The notes beneath the pieces are model-generated. The model saw nothing but the letters and a program-made list of their open reading frames with translations, was not told the origin of the DNA and ran no database searches. Shown in pieces: positions 13,967 to 24,725 of a DNA stretch of 64,000 nt. The position numbers and the translations under genes were made by a program. Where the stretch lies: positions 1-64,000 of the forward strand of contig NW_027477070.1 in assembly GCF_051020955.1 (NCBI RefSeq). Direction: 5' to 3'. The first letter of the stretch is position 1. Every line of letters starts with the position of its first letter. This stretch comes from Megalopta genalis. Its lineage: Eukaryota > Arthropoda > Insecta > Hymenoptera > Halictidae.

Positions 13967-14815
13967 CTACATCGCATTCATTTGAACCAATTCATGTGTT
14001 TCGCGTAGATTTGAAGCTAACTCGTTTGTTTCGCATGCAGTTGTAGCTGAATAATGTATATCACAAGTATTTGTAGCTAAACCATTTGTATCGCATGGAT
14101 TTGAAGCTCTGCCTTCTACTTCGCATTGATTTGACGCTAAATATTGTGTTTCGAATGGATTTGAAGCTAACTCGTTCGTTTCGCATGCAGTTGAAACTGA
14201 ATCATGTATATCACAAGTATTTGAAGATAAACCATTTGTTTCGCATGTATTAGAAGCTAAGCCTTCTACTTGGCTTTGAATTGAAGCTAAATCGTGTGTT
14301 TTGCATGGATTTGAAGCTAACTCGTTTGTTTCTCCTGTATTTGAAGCTGTATCATTTATATCGCTAGTATTTGAAGCGAAACCATTTGTTTCGCATGGAT
14401 TTGAAGCTAAGCCTTCTACTTCGCATTGATTCGATCCTAAATCACGTGTTTTGCATGGATTTGAAACTAAGCCTTCTACATCACATTGATTTGAAGCTAA
14501 ATCATGTGTTTCGCGTGGATTTGAAGGTAACCCCTTTGTTTCGCACGCAGTTGAAGCTAAATCATGTCTTTCACAAGTATTTGAAGATGAACCATTTGAA
14601 TCGCATGGCTTGGAACCTGAGCCTTCTACTTCGCACTGATTTGCACCTAACAAATGTGTTTCGCATAGATTTGAAGCTAAACCTTCTACATCCCATGGAT
14701 TTGAAGCTAAATCATGTGTTTCGCATGGATTTGAATCTAAACCTGCTACTTCGCATTGATTTGAAGCTAAATTATGTGTTTCGCGTGGATTTGAAGGTAA
14801 CTCGTTGTTTCGCAT
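13967..14815 (-). other. Minus-strand repeat ORF, third copy
   Basis: 282 codons, the same translation as 12050-12898, displaced by exactly 1,917 bp. Its persistence only shows that the 1,917-bp duplication is recent. Truncated relatives are at 18105-18653 (182 codons) and 21943-22329 (128 codons). The last ends at a 31-to-30-base change and the chimeric junction nearby. Confidence 0.18.
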
Positions 14816-15424
14816 GCAGTTGAAACTAAATCATGTATATCACATGTATTTGCAGCTAAACAATTCATTCACATGGATTTGAAGCTAAGCCTTCTACTTG
14901 GCATTGAATTGAAGCTATATCGTGTGTTTTGCATGGATTTGAAGCTAACTCGTTTGTTTCTGCTGTATTTGAAGCTATATCATTTATATCGCAAGTATTT
15001 GAAGCTAAAGCATTTGTCTCGCATGGATTTGAAGCTAAGCCTTCTACTTCGCATTGATTGGATCCTAAATCACGTGTTTTGCATGGATTTGAATCTAAGC
15101 CTTCTACATAGCATTAATTTGCAGCTGAATCATGTATTTCGCATGGATTTGAAGCTAACTCGTTCGTTCCTCCTGCATTTGAAACTATATCACTTATATC
15201 GCAAGTATTGGAAGCTCAATCATTTGTTTCGCATGGATTTCAAGCTAAACCTCCTACTTCGCATTGATTTGAAGCTAAATTATGTGTTTCGCGTGGATTT
15301 GAAGGTAACTCGTTTGTTTCGAATGCAGTTGAAGCTAAATCATGTCTGTCACAATTATTTGTAGCTCAACCATTTGTTTCGCATGGATTTGAAGCTAAAT
15401 CATGTGTTTCTCATGGATTTGAAG

Positions 15425-15877
15425 CTAACTCGTTTGTGTCGCCTGCATTTGAAGCTATATCATTTATATCGCAAGTATTTTCTGCCAAAATCATTTGTTT
15501 CGCACGCATTTGAATCTAAACCTTCTACTTCGCATTGATTTGAAGCTAAATCATGTGTTTCGCATGGATTTGAAGCTAACTCGTTTGTGTCGCCTGCATT
15601 TGAAGCTATATCATTTATATCGCAAGTATTTTCTGCCAAAATCATTTGTTTCGCACGCATTTGAATCTAAACCTTCTACTTCGCATTGATTTGAAGCTAA
15701 ATCATGTGTTTCGCATGGATTTGAAGCTAACTCGTTTGTGTCGCCTGCATTTGAAGCTATATCATTTATATCGCAAGTATTTGATGCCAAAATCATTTGT
15801 TTCGCACGCATTTGAATCTAAACCTTCTACTTCGCATTGATTTGAAGCTAAATCATGTGTTTCGTATGGATTTGAAG
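15425..15877 (+). repeat. Three tandem copies of a 151-bp higher-order repeat
   Basis: A five-unit block starts at 15425, 15576 and 15727. It is 151 bp rather than 150 because each copy carries a 31-base unit with GCCAAAATCA. The first two copies share a rare TATTTTCTGCC variant. The third has the commoner TATTTGATGCC. The same triplet recurs at 19263-19715 inside the next 3,838-bp copy. It shows that the 5-unit block itself is a unit of recent amplification. Confidence 0.9.
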
Positions 15878-16860
15878 CTAACTCGTTAGTTTCGCATGCA
15901 ATTGAAGCTAAATCATGTCTTTCACAAGTATTTGAAGATGAACCATTTAAATCGCATGGCTTTGAACCTGAGCCTTCTACTTCGCACAGATTTACACCTA
16001 AATAATGTGTTTCGCATGGATTTGAAGCTAAACCTTCTACATCCCATGGATTTGAAGCTAAATCATGTGTTTGGCATGGATTTGAATCTAAACATTCTAC
16101 ATCACATTGATTTGCAGCTGAATAATGTGTTTCGCATGGATTTGAAGCTAACTCGTTCGTTTCGCCTGCATTTGAAACTATATCACTTATATCGCAAGTA
16201 TTTGAAGCTAAATCATGTGTTTCGCTTGGATTTGAAGCTAAACCTTCTACATCAAATTGATTTGAAGCTTAATCTAGTGTATCGCATGGATTTGACGCTA
16301 AACCTCCTACAACGCATTGATTTGCAGCTAAATCATGTGTTTCGCATGGATTTGAAGCTAACTCTTTCATTTCGCCTGCAGTTGAATCTACATCACTTAT
16401 ATCGCAAGTATTTGAAGCTAAATCATGTGTTTCGCTTGGATTTGAAGCTAAACCTTCTACATCGCATTCATTTGAACCAATTCATGTGTTTCGCGTAGAT
16501 TTGAAGCTAACTCGTTTGTTTCGCATGCAGTTGTAGCTAAATAATGTATATCACAAGTATTTGTAGCTAAACCATTTGTATCGCATGGATTTGAAGCTCT
16601 GCCTTCTACTTCGCATTGATTTGACGCTAAATATTGTGTTTCGAATGGATTTGAAGCTAACTCGTTCGTTTCGCATGCAGTTGAAACTGAATCATGTATA
16701 TCACAAGTATTTGAAGATAAACCATTTGTTTCGCATGTATTAGAAGCTAAGCCTTCTACTTGGCATTGAATTGAAGCTAAATCGTGTGTTTTGCATGGAT
16801 TTGAAGCTAACTCGTTTGTTTCTCCTGTATTTGAAGCTGTATCACTTATATCGCTAGTAT

Positions 16861-17577
16861 TTGAAGCTAAACCATTTGTTTCGCATGGATTTGAAGCTAA
16901 GCCTTCTACTTCGCATTGATTTGAAGCTAAATCATGTGTTTCGTATGGATTTGAAGCTAACTCGTTTGTTTCGCATGCAATTGAAGCTAAATCATGTCTT
17001 TCACAAGTATTTGAAGATGAACCATTTAAATCGCATGGCTTTGAACCTGAGCCTTCTACTTCGCACAGATTTACACCTAAATAATGTGTTTCGCATGGAT
17101 TTGAAGCTAAACCTTCTACATCCCATGGATTTGAAGCTAAATCATGTGTTTGGCATGGATTTGAATCTAAACCTTCTACATCGCATTGATTTGCAGCTGA
17201 ATCATGTGTTTCGCATGGATTTGAAGCTAACTCGTTCGTTTCGCCTGCATTTGAAACTATATCACTTATATCGCAAGTATTTGAAGCTAAATCATGTGTT
17301 TCGCTTGGATTTGAAGCTAAACCTTCTACATCGCATTGATTTGAAGCTTAATCTAGTGTATCGCATGGATTTGACGCTAAACCTCCTACAACGCATTGAT
17401 TTGCAGCTAAATCATGTGTTTCGCATGGATTTGAAGCTAACTCGTTCATTTCGCCTGCAGTTGAATCTACATCACTTATATCGCAAGTATTTGAAGCTAA
17501 ATCATGTGTTTCGCTTGGATGTGAAGCTAAACCTTCTACATCGCATTCATTTGAACCAATTCATGTGTTTCGCGTAG
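16861..17577 (+). other. Plus-strand repeat ORF, 238 codons (copy 1)
   Basis: Decapeptide repeats in the L-x-x-hydrophobic-hydrophobic-R-x-x-L-K phase. It ends at the CGCGTAGATTTG unit after GAACCAATTCATG. An identical translation is found at 20699-21415, displaced by 3,838 bp. No domain is recognisable, and I read it as a by-product of the array. Confidence 0.12.
17227..17436 (+). repeat. Example of the A-B-C-D-E-D-E higher-order repeat (210 bp)
   Basis: Seven consecutive 30-bp units show the recurring subtype order. A begins at 17227 (ACTCGTTCGTTTCGC type), B at 17257 (TATCACTTATATCGC), C at 17287, D at 17317 (ACCTTCTACATCGC), E at 17347, then a second D at 17377 and a second E at 17407. 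A new A starts at 17437. Most of the window follows A-B-C-D-E (150 bp) or this 210-bp form. The difference is one extra D-E pair, as expected from unequal exchange within the array. A units end in either CCTGCATTTGAAG or CATGCAGTTGTAG. Confidence 0.85.
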
Positions 17578-19262
17578 ATTTGAAGCTAACTCGTTTGTTT
17601 CGCATGCAGTTGTAGCTAAATAATGTATATCACAAGTATTTGTAGCTAAATCAATTGTTTCGCATGGATTTGAAGCTAAGCCTTGTACTTCGCATTGATT
17701 TGAAGCTAAATCATTTGTTTCGTATAGAACTGAAGCTAAGCCTTCTACTTCGCATTAATAGGAAGCTAAATCACGTGTTTTGCATGGATTTGAAGCTAAA
17801 CCTTCTACATCGCATTGATTTGAATCTAAATCATGTGTTTCGCATGGATTTGAAGCTAACTCGTTTGTTTCGCATGCAGTTGTAGCTTAATAATGTATAT
17901 CGCAAGTATTTGTAGCTAAACCATTTGTTTCGCATGGATTTGAAGCTAAGCCTTCTACTTCGCAATGATTTGAAGCTAAATCATTTGTTTCACATGGAAT
18001 TGAAGCTACCTCGTTTGTTCCTCCCGCTTTTGAAGCTATATCACTTATATCGCAAGTATTTGAAGCTAAATCATGTGGTTCGCTTCGATTTGAAGCTAAA
18101 CCTTCTACATCGCATTCATTTGAACCAATTCATGTGTTTCGCATGGATTTGTAGCTAACTCGTTTGTTTCTCCTGTATTTGAAGCTGTATCATTTATATC
18201 GCTAGTATTTGAAGCGAAACCATTTGTTTCGCATGGATTTGAAGCTAAGCCTTCTACTTCGCATTGATTCGATCCTAAATCACGTGTTTTGCATGGATTT
18301 GAAACTAAGCCTTCTACATCACATTGATTTGAAGCTAAATCATGTGTTTCGCGTGGATTTGAAGGTAACCCCTTTGTTTCGCACGCAGTTGAAGCTAAAT
18401 CATGTCTTTCACAAGTATTTGAAGATGAACCATTTGAATCGCATGGCTTGGAACCTGAGCCTTCTACTTCGCACTGATTTGCACCTAACAAATGTGTTTC
18501 GCATAGATTTGAAGCTAAACCTTCTACATCCCATGGATTTGAAGCTAAATCATGTGTTTCGCATGGATTTGAATCTAAACCTGCTACTTCGCATTGATTT
18601 GAAGCTAAATTATGTGTTTCGCGTGGATTTGAAGGTAACTCGTTGTTTCGCATGCAGTTGAAACTAAATCATGTATATCACATGTATTTGCAGCTAAACA
18701 ATTCATTCGCATGGATTTGAAGCTAAGCCTTCTACTTGGCATTGAATTGAAGCTATATCGTGTGTTTTGCATGGATTTGAAGCTAACTCGTTTGTTTCTG
18801 CTGTATTTGAAGCTATATCATTTATATCGCAAGTATTTGAAGCTAAAGCATTTGTCTCGCATGGATTTGAAGCTAAGCCTTCTACTTCGCATTGATTGGA
18901 TCCTAAATCACGTGTTTTGCATGGATTTGAATCTAAGCCTTCTACATAGCATTAATTTGCAGCTGAATCATGTATTTCGCATGGATTTGAAGCTAACTCG
19001 TTCGTTCCTCCTGCATTTGAAACTATATCACTTATATCGCAAGTATTGGAAGCTCAATCATTTGTTTCGCATGGATTTCAAGCTAAACCTCCTACTTCGC
19101 ATTGATTTGAAGCTAAATTATGTGTTTCGCGTGGATTTGAAGGTAACTCGTTTGTTTCGAATGCAGTTGAAGCTAAATCATGTCTGTCACAATTATTTGT
19201 AGCTCAACCATTTGTTTCGCATGGATTTGAAGCTAAATCATGTGTTTCTCATGGATTTGAAG

Positions 19263-19715
19263 CTAACTCGTTTGTGTCGCCTGCATTTGAAGCTATATCA
19301 TTTATATCGCAAGTATTTTCTGCCAAAATCATTTGTTTCGCACGCATTTGAATCTAAACCTTCTACTTCGCATTGATTTGAAGCTAAATCATGTGTTTCG
19401 CATGGATTTGAAGCTAACTCGTTTGTGTCGCCTGCATTTGAAGCTATATCATTTATATCGCAAGTATTTTCTGCCAAAATCATTTGTTTCGCACGCATTT
19501 GAATCTAAACCTTCTACTTCGCATTGATTTGAAGCTAAATCATGTGTTTCGCATGGATTTGAAGCTAACTCGTTTGTGTCGCCTGCATTTGAAGCTATAT
19601 CATTTATATCGCAAGTATTTGATGCCAAAATCATTTGTTTCGCACGCATTTGAATCTAAACCTTCTACTTCGCATTGATTTGAAGCTAAATCATGTGTTT
19701 CGTATGGATTTGAAG
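19263..19715 (+). repeat. Second occurrence of the 151-bp triplet
   Basis: The blocks start at 19263, 19414 and 19565. They match the 15425-15877 triplet at an offset of 3,838, including the TATTTTCTGCC marker in the first two copies only. The triplet therefore formed before the 3,838-bp duplication. Confidence 0.9.
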
Positions 19716-20698
19716 CTAACTCGTTAGTTTCGCATGCAATTGAAGCTAAATCATGTCTTTCACAAGTATTTGAAGATGAACCATTTAAATCGCATGGCTT
19801 TGAACCTGAGCCTTCTACTTCGCACAGATTTACACCTAAATAATGTGTTTCGCATGGATTTGAAGCTAAACCTTCTACATCCCATGGATTTGAAGCTAAA
19901 TCATGTGTTTGGCATGGATTTGAATCTAAACATTCTACATCACATTGATTTGCAGCTGAATAATGTGTTTCGCATGGATTTGAAGCTAACTCGTTCGTTT
20001 CGCCTGCATTTGAAACTATATCACTTATATCGCAAGTATTTGAAGCTAAATCATGTGTTTCGCTTGGATTTGAAGCTAAACCTTCTACATCAAATTGATT
20101 TGAAGCTTAATCTAGTGTATCGCATGGATTTGACGCTAAACCTCCTACAACGCATTGATTTGCAGCTAAATCATGTGTTTCGCATGGATTTGAAGCTAAC
20201 TCTTTCATTTCGCCTGCAGTTGAATCTACATCACTTATATCGCAAGTATTTGAAGCTAAATCATGTGTTTCGCTTGGATTTGAAGCTAAACCTTCTACAT
20301 CGCATTCATTTGAACCAATTCATGTGTTTCGCGTAGATTTGAAGCTAACTCGTTTGTTTCGCATGCAGTTGTAGCTAAATAATGTATATCACAAGTATTT
20401 GTAGCTAAACCATTTGTATCGCATGGATTTGAAGCTCTGCCTTCTACTTCGCATTGATTTGACGCTAAATATTGTGTTTCGAATGGATTTGAAGCTAACT
20501 CGTTCGTTTCGCATGCAGTTGAAACTGAATCATGTATATCACAAGTATTTGAAGATAAACCATTTGTTTCGCATGTATTAGAAGCTAAGCCTTCTACTTG
20601 GCATTGAATTGAAGCTAAATCGTGTGTTTTGCATGGATTTGAAGCTAACTCGTTTGTTTCTCCTGTATTTGAAGCTGTATCACTTATATCGCTAGTAT

Positions 20699-21415
20699 TT
20701 GAAGCTAAACCATTTGTTTCGCATGGATTTGAAGCTAAGCCTTCTACTTCGCATTGATTTGAAGCTAAATCATGTGTTTCGTATGGATTTGAAGCTAACT
20801 CGTTTGTTTCGCATGCAATTGAAGCTAAATCATGTCTTTCACAAGTATTTGAAGATGAACCATTTAAATCGCATGGCTTTGAACCTGAGCCTTCTACTTC
20901 GCACAGATTTACACCTAAATAATGTGTTTCGCATGGATTTGAAGCTAAACCTTCTACATCCCATGGATTTGAAGCTAAATCATGTGTTTGGCATGGATTT
21001 GAATCTAAACCTTCTACATCGCATTGATTTGCAGCTGAATCATGTGTTTCGCATGGATTTGAAGCTAACTCGTTCGTTTCGCCTGCATTTGAAACTATAT
21101 CACTTATATCGCAAGTATTTGAAGCTAAATCATGTGTTTCGCTTGGATTTGAAGCTAAACCTTCTACATCGCATTGATTTGAAGCTTAATCTAGTGTATC
21201 GCATGGATTTGACGCTAAACCTCCTACAACGCATTGATTTGCAGCTAAATCATGTGTTTCGCATGGATTTGAAGCTAACTCGTTCATTTCGCCTGCAGTT
21301 GAATCTACATCACTTATATCGCAAGTATTTGAAGCTAAATCATGTGTTTCGCTTGGATGTGAAGCTAAACCTTCTACATCGCATTCATTTGAACCAATTC
21401 ATGTGTTTCGCGTAG
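20699..21415 (+). other. Plus-strand repeat ORF, 238 codons (copy 2)
   Basis: Same translation as 16861-17577 at offset 3,838. Shared identity, including silent positions, is explained by recent segmental duplication. It gives no independent support for coding. Confidence 0.12.
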
Positions 21416-22442
21416 ATTTGAAGCTAACTCGTTTGTTTCGCATGCAGTTGTAGCTAAATAATGTATATCACAAGTATTTGTAGCTAAATCAATTGTTTCG
21501 CATGGATTTGAAGCTAAGCCTTGTACTTCGCATTGATTTGAAGCTAAATCATTTGTTTCGTATAGAACTGAAGCTAAGCCTTCTACTTCGCATTAATAGG
21601 AAGCTAAATCACGTGTTTTGCATGGATTTGAAGCTAAACCTTCTACATCGCATTGATTTGAATCTAAATCATGTGTTTCGCATGGATTTGAAGCTAACTC
21701 GTTTGTTTCGCATGCAGTTGTAGCTTAATAATGTATATCGCAAGTATTTGTAGCTAAACCATTTGTTTCGCATGGATTTGAAGCTAAGCCTTCTACTTCG
21801 CAATGATTTGAAGCTAAATCATTTGTTTCACATGGAATTGAAGCTACCTCGTTTGTTCCTCCCGCTTTTGAAGCTATATCACTTATATCGCAAGTATTTG
21901 AAGCTAAATCATGTGGTTCGCTTCGATTTGAAGCTAAACCTTCTACATCGCATTCATTTGAACCAATTCATGTGTTTCGCATGGATTTGTAGCTAACTCG
22001 TTTGTTTCTCCTGTATTTGAAGCTGTATCATTTATATCGCTAGTATTTGAAGCGAAACCATTTGTTTCGCATGGATTTGAAGCTAAGCCTTCTACTTCGC
22101 ATTGATTCGATCCTAAATCACGTGTTTTGCATGGATTTGAAACTAAGCCTTCTACATCACATTGATTTGAAGCTAAATCATGTGTTTCGCGTGGATTTGA
22201 AGGTAACCCCTTTGTTTCGCACGCAGTTGAAGCTAAATCATGTCTTTCACAAGTATTTGAAGATGAACCATTTGAATCGCATGGCTTGGAACCTGAGCCT
22301 TCTACTTCGCACTGATTTGCACCTAACAAATGTGTTTCGCATAGATTTGAAGCTAAACCTTCTACATCCCATGGATTTGAAGCTAAATCATGTGTTTCGC
22401 ATGGATTTGAATCTAAACCTGCTACTTCGCATTGATTTGAAG

Positions 22443-24563
22443 CTAAATCATTTGTTTCGGTTAGAACTGAAGCAACCTCGTTTGTTCCTCCTGCTTTGAA
22501 GCTATATCACCTATATCCCAAATGTTTGAAGCTAAATCATATGTGTCGCATGGATTTGAAGCTGAACCTTCTACATCGAATTGATTTGCAAATGAATCTT
22601 GTGTATCGCATGGATTTGAAGCTAACTCGTTCGTTTCGCCTGTATTTGAATCTATATCACTTATATCGCAAGTATTTGAAGCTAAATCATGTGGTTCGCT
22701 TCGATTTGAAGCTAAACCTTCTACATCGCATTCATTTGAACCAATTCATGTGTTTCGCATGGATTTGTAGCTAACTCGTTTGTTTCGCATGCAGTTGTAG
22801 CTTAATAATGTATATCGCAAGTATTTGTAGCTAAACCATTTGTTTCGCATGGATTTGAAGCTAAGCCTTCTACTTCGCATTGATTTGAAGCTAAATCATT
22901 TGTTTCACATGGAATTGAAGCTACCTCGTTTGTTCCTCCAGCTTTTGAAGCTATATCACTTATATCGCAAGTATTTGAAGCTAAATCATATGTGTCGCAT
23001 GGATTTGAAGCTGAACCTCCTACATCGCATTGATTTGAGGCTAAATCTTGTGTATCGCATGGATTTGAAGCTAAACCTTCTACATCGCATTGATTTTCAG
23101 CTAAATCGTGTGTTTCGCATGGATTTGAAGCTAACTGGTTCGTTGCCCATGCTGTTAAATCTAAATAACGTATATCACAAGTATTTGAAGCTAAACCATT
23201 TGTTTCGCATGGATTTGAAGCAAAATCTTTCGTTTCGCATGAATTTGAAGCTAAGCCTTCTACTTCGTATTGATTTGAAGCTAAATCATGTGTTTCGCTT
23301 GGATTTGAAGCTAAACCTTCTACATCGCATTCATTTGAATCAATTCATGTGTTTCGCGTGGATTTGAAGGTAACTCATTTGTTTCGCATGCAGTTGAAGC
23401 TATATCACCTTTATCCCAAGTGTTTGGAGCTCAATCATTTGTTTCGCATGGATTTTAAGCTAAACCTACTACATCGCATTGATTTTAAGCTAAATCATGT
23501 GTTTTCGCATGGTTTGAAGCTAACTCGTTTGTTTCGCATGCAGTTGTAGCTAAATAATGTATATCACAAGTATTTGTAGCTAAATCATTTGTTTCGCATG
23601 GATTTGAAGCTAAGCCTTCTACTTCGCATTGATTTGAAGCTAAATCATTTGTTTCGCATATAACTGAAGCAACCTCGTTTGTTCCTCCTGCTTTTGAAGC
23701 TATATCACTTATATCGCAAGTATTTGAAGCTAAATGATATGTGTCGCATGGATTTGAAGCTGACTCATGTATTTCGCGTGGATTTGAAGGTAACTCGTTT
23801 GTTTCGCATGCAGTTGGAGCTATACCACCTATATCCCAAGTGTTTGAAGCTAAATCATATGTGTCGCATGGATTTGAAGCTGAACCTTCTACATCGAATT
23901 GATTTGCAAATGAATCTTGTGTATCGCATGGATTTGAAGCTAACCCGTTCGTTTCGCCTGTATTTGAATCTATATCACTTATATCGCAAGTATTTGAAGC
24001 TAAATCATGTGGTTCGCTTCGATTTGAAGCTAAACCTTCTACATCGCATTCATTTGAACCAATTCATGTGTTTCGCGTGGATTTGAAGGTAACTCGTTTG
24101 TTTCGCATGCAGTTGAAGCTATAGCACCTATATCCCAAGTGTGTGAAGCTCAATCATTTGTTTCACATGGATTTGAAGCTAAACCTTCTACATCGCATTG
24201 ATTTTAAGCTAAATCATTTGTTTCGCATGGTTTGGAAGCTAACTCGTTTGTCTCGTATGCAGTTGTAGCTTAATAATTTATATCACAAGCATTTGTAGCT
24301 TATCCATTTGTTTCGCATGGATTTGAAGCTAAGCCTTCTACTTCGCATTGATTTGAAGCTAAGTCATTTGTTTCGCATAGAACTGAAGCTACCTCGTTTG
24401 TTCCTCCTGCTTTTGAAGCTATATCACTTATATCGCAAGTATTTGAAGCTAAGTCATATGTGTCGCATGGATTTGAAGCTGAACCTACTACATCGAATTG
24501 ATTTGAAGCTAAATCTTGTGTATCGCATGGATTTGAAGCTAAACCTTCTACATCGCTTTGATT
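22443..24563 (+). repeat. 2.1-kb segmental copy, partner of 33840-35960
   Basis: Collinear with 33840-35960 at offset 11,397 (11,396 before about 22497, where this copy has CTGCTTTGAAG and the partner has CTGCTTTTGAAG). Another indel pair lies near 23504, where GTGTTTTCGCATGGTTTG here corresponds to GTGTTTCGCATGGGTTTG there. Shared rare markers include the AAATGATATGTG unit and TAACTGGTTCGTTGCCC. The match is lost near 24564, where this copy has TTTGCAGCTGAATC and the partner TTTGAAGCTAAATC. Confidence 0.88.
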
Positions 24564-24725
24564 TGCAGCTGAATCATGTGTTTCGCATGGATTTGAAGCT
24601 AACTCGTTCGTTTCTCCTGCATTTGAAACTATATCACTTATATCGCAAGTATTTTAAGCTAAATCATGTGTTTCGCTTGGTTTGAAACTAAACCTTCTAC
24701 ATCGCATTGATTCGAAGCTAAATTA

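Larger units (their letters stand above)
11130..15424 (+). repeat. 1,917-bp segmental tandem array, about 2.2 copies
   Basis: Sequence from about 11130 recurs at offset 1,917 until about 15424. Landmarks repeat exactly: ORFs at 11660, 11935 and 13577, 13852; at 12454 and 14371; at 12956 and 14873. A TTCACATGG variant is shared at about 12952 and 14869, whereas other copies have TTCGCATGG. The period is 64 units minus 3 bases. The right end is marked by GAAGCAAACTCG (13508) changing to GAAGCTAACTCG (15425), where the 151-bp triplet begins. Confidence 0.92.
14303..22442 (+). repeat. 3,838-bp segmental tandem array, about 2.1 copies
   Basis: About 14303-18150 is repeated at 18151-21988 and partly at 21989-22442. 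Landmarks at offset 3,838 are 14371/18209/22047, 14873/18711, 15495/19333, 15896/19734, 16861/20699, 17655/21493 and 17925/21763. Copies are nearly identical; one clear difference is TTCACATGG (about 14869) against TTCGCATGG (about 18707). The period is close to 128 units, about twice 1,917. The first copy begins inside the 1,917-bp array, so the two duplications are nested or overlapping in time. Confidence 0.93.
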
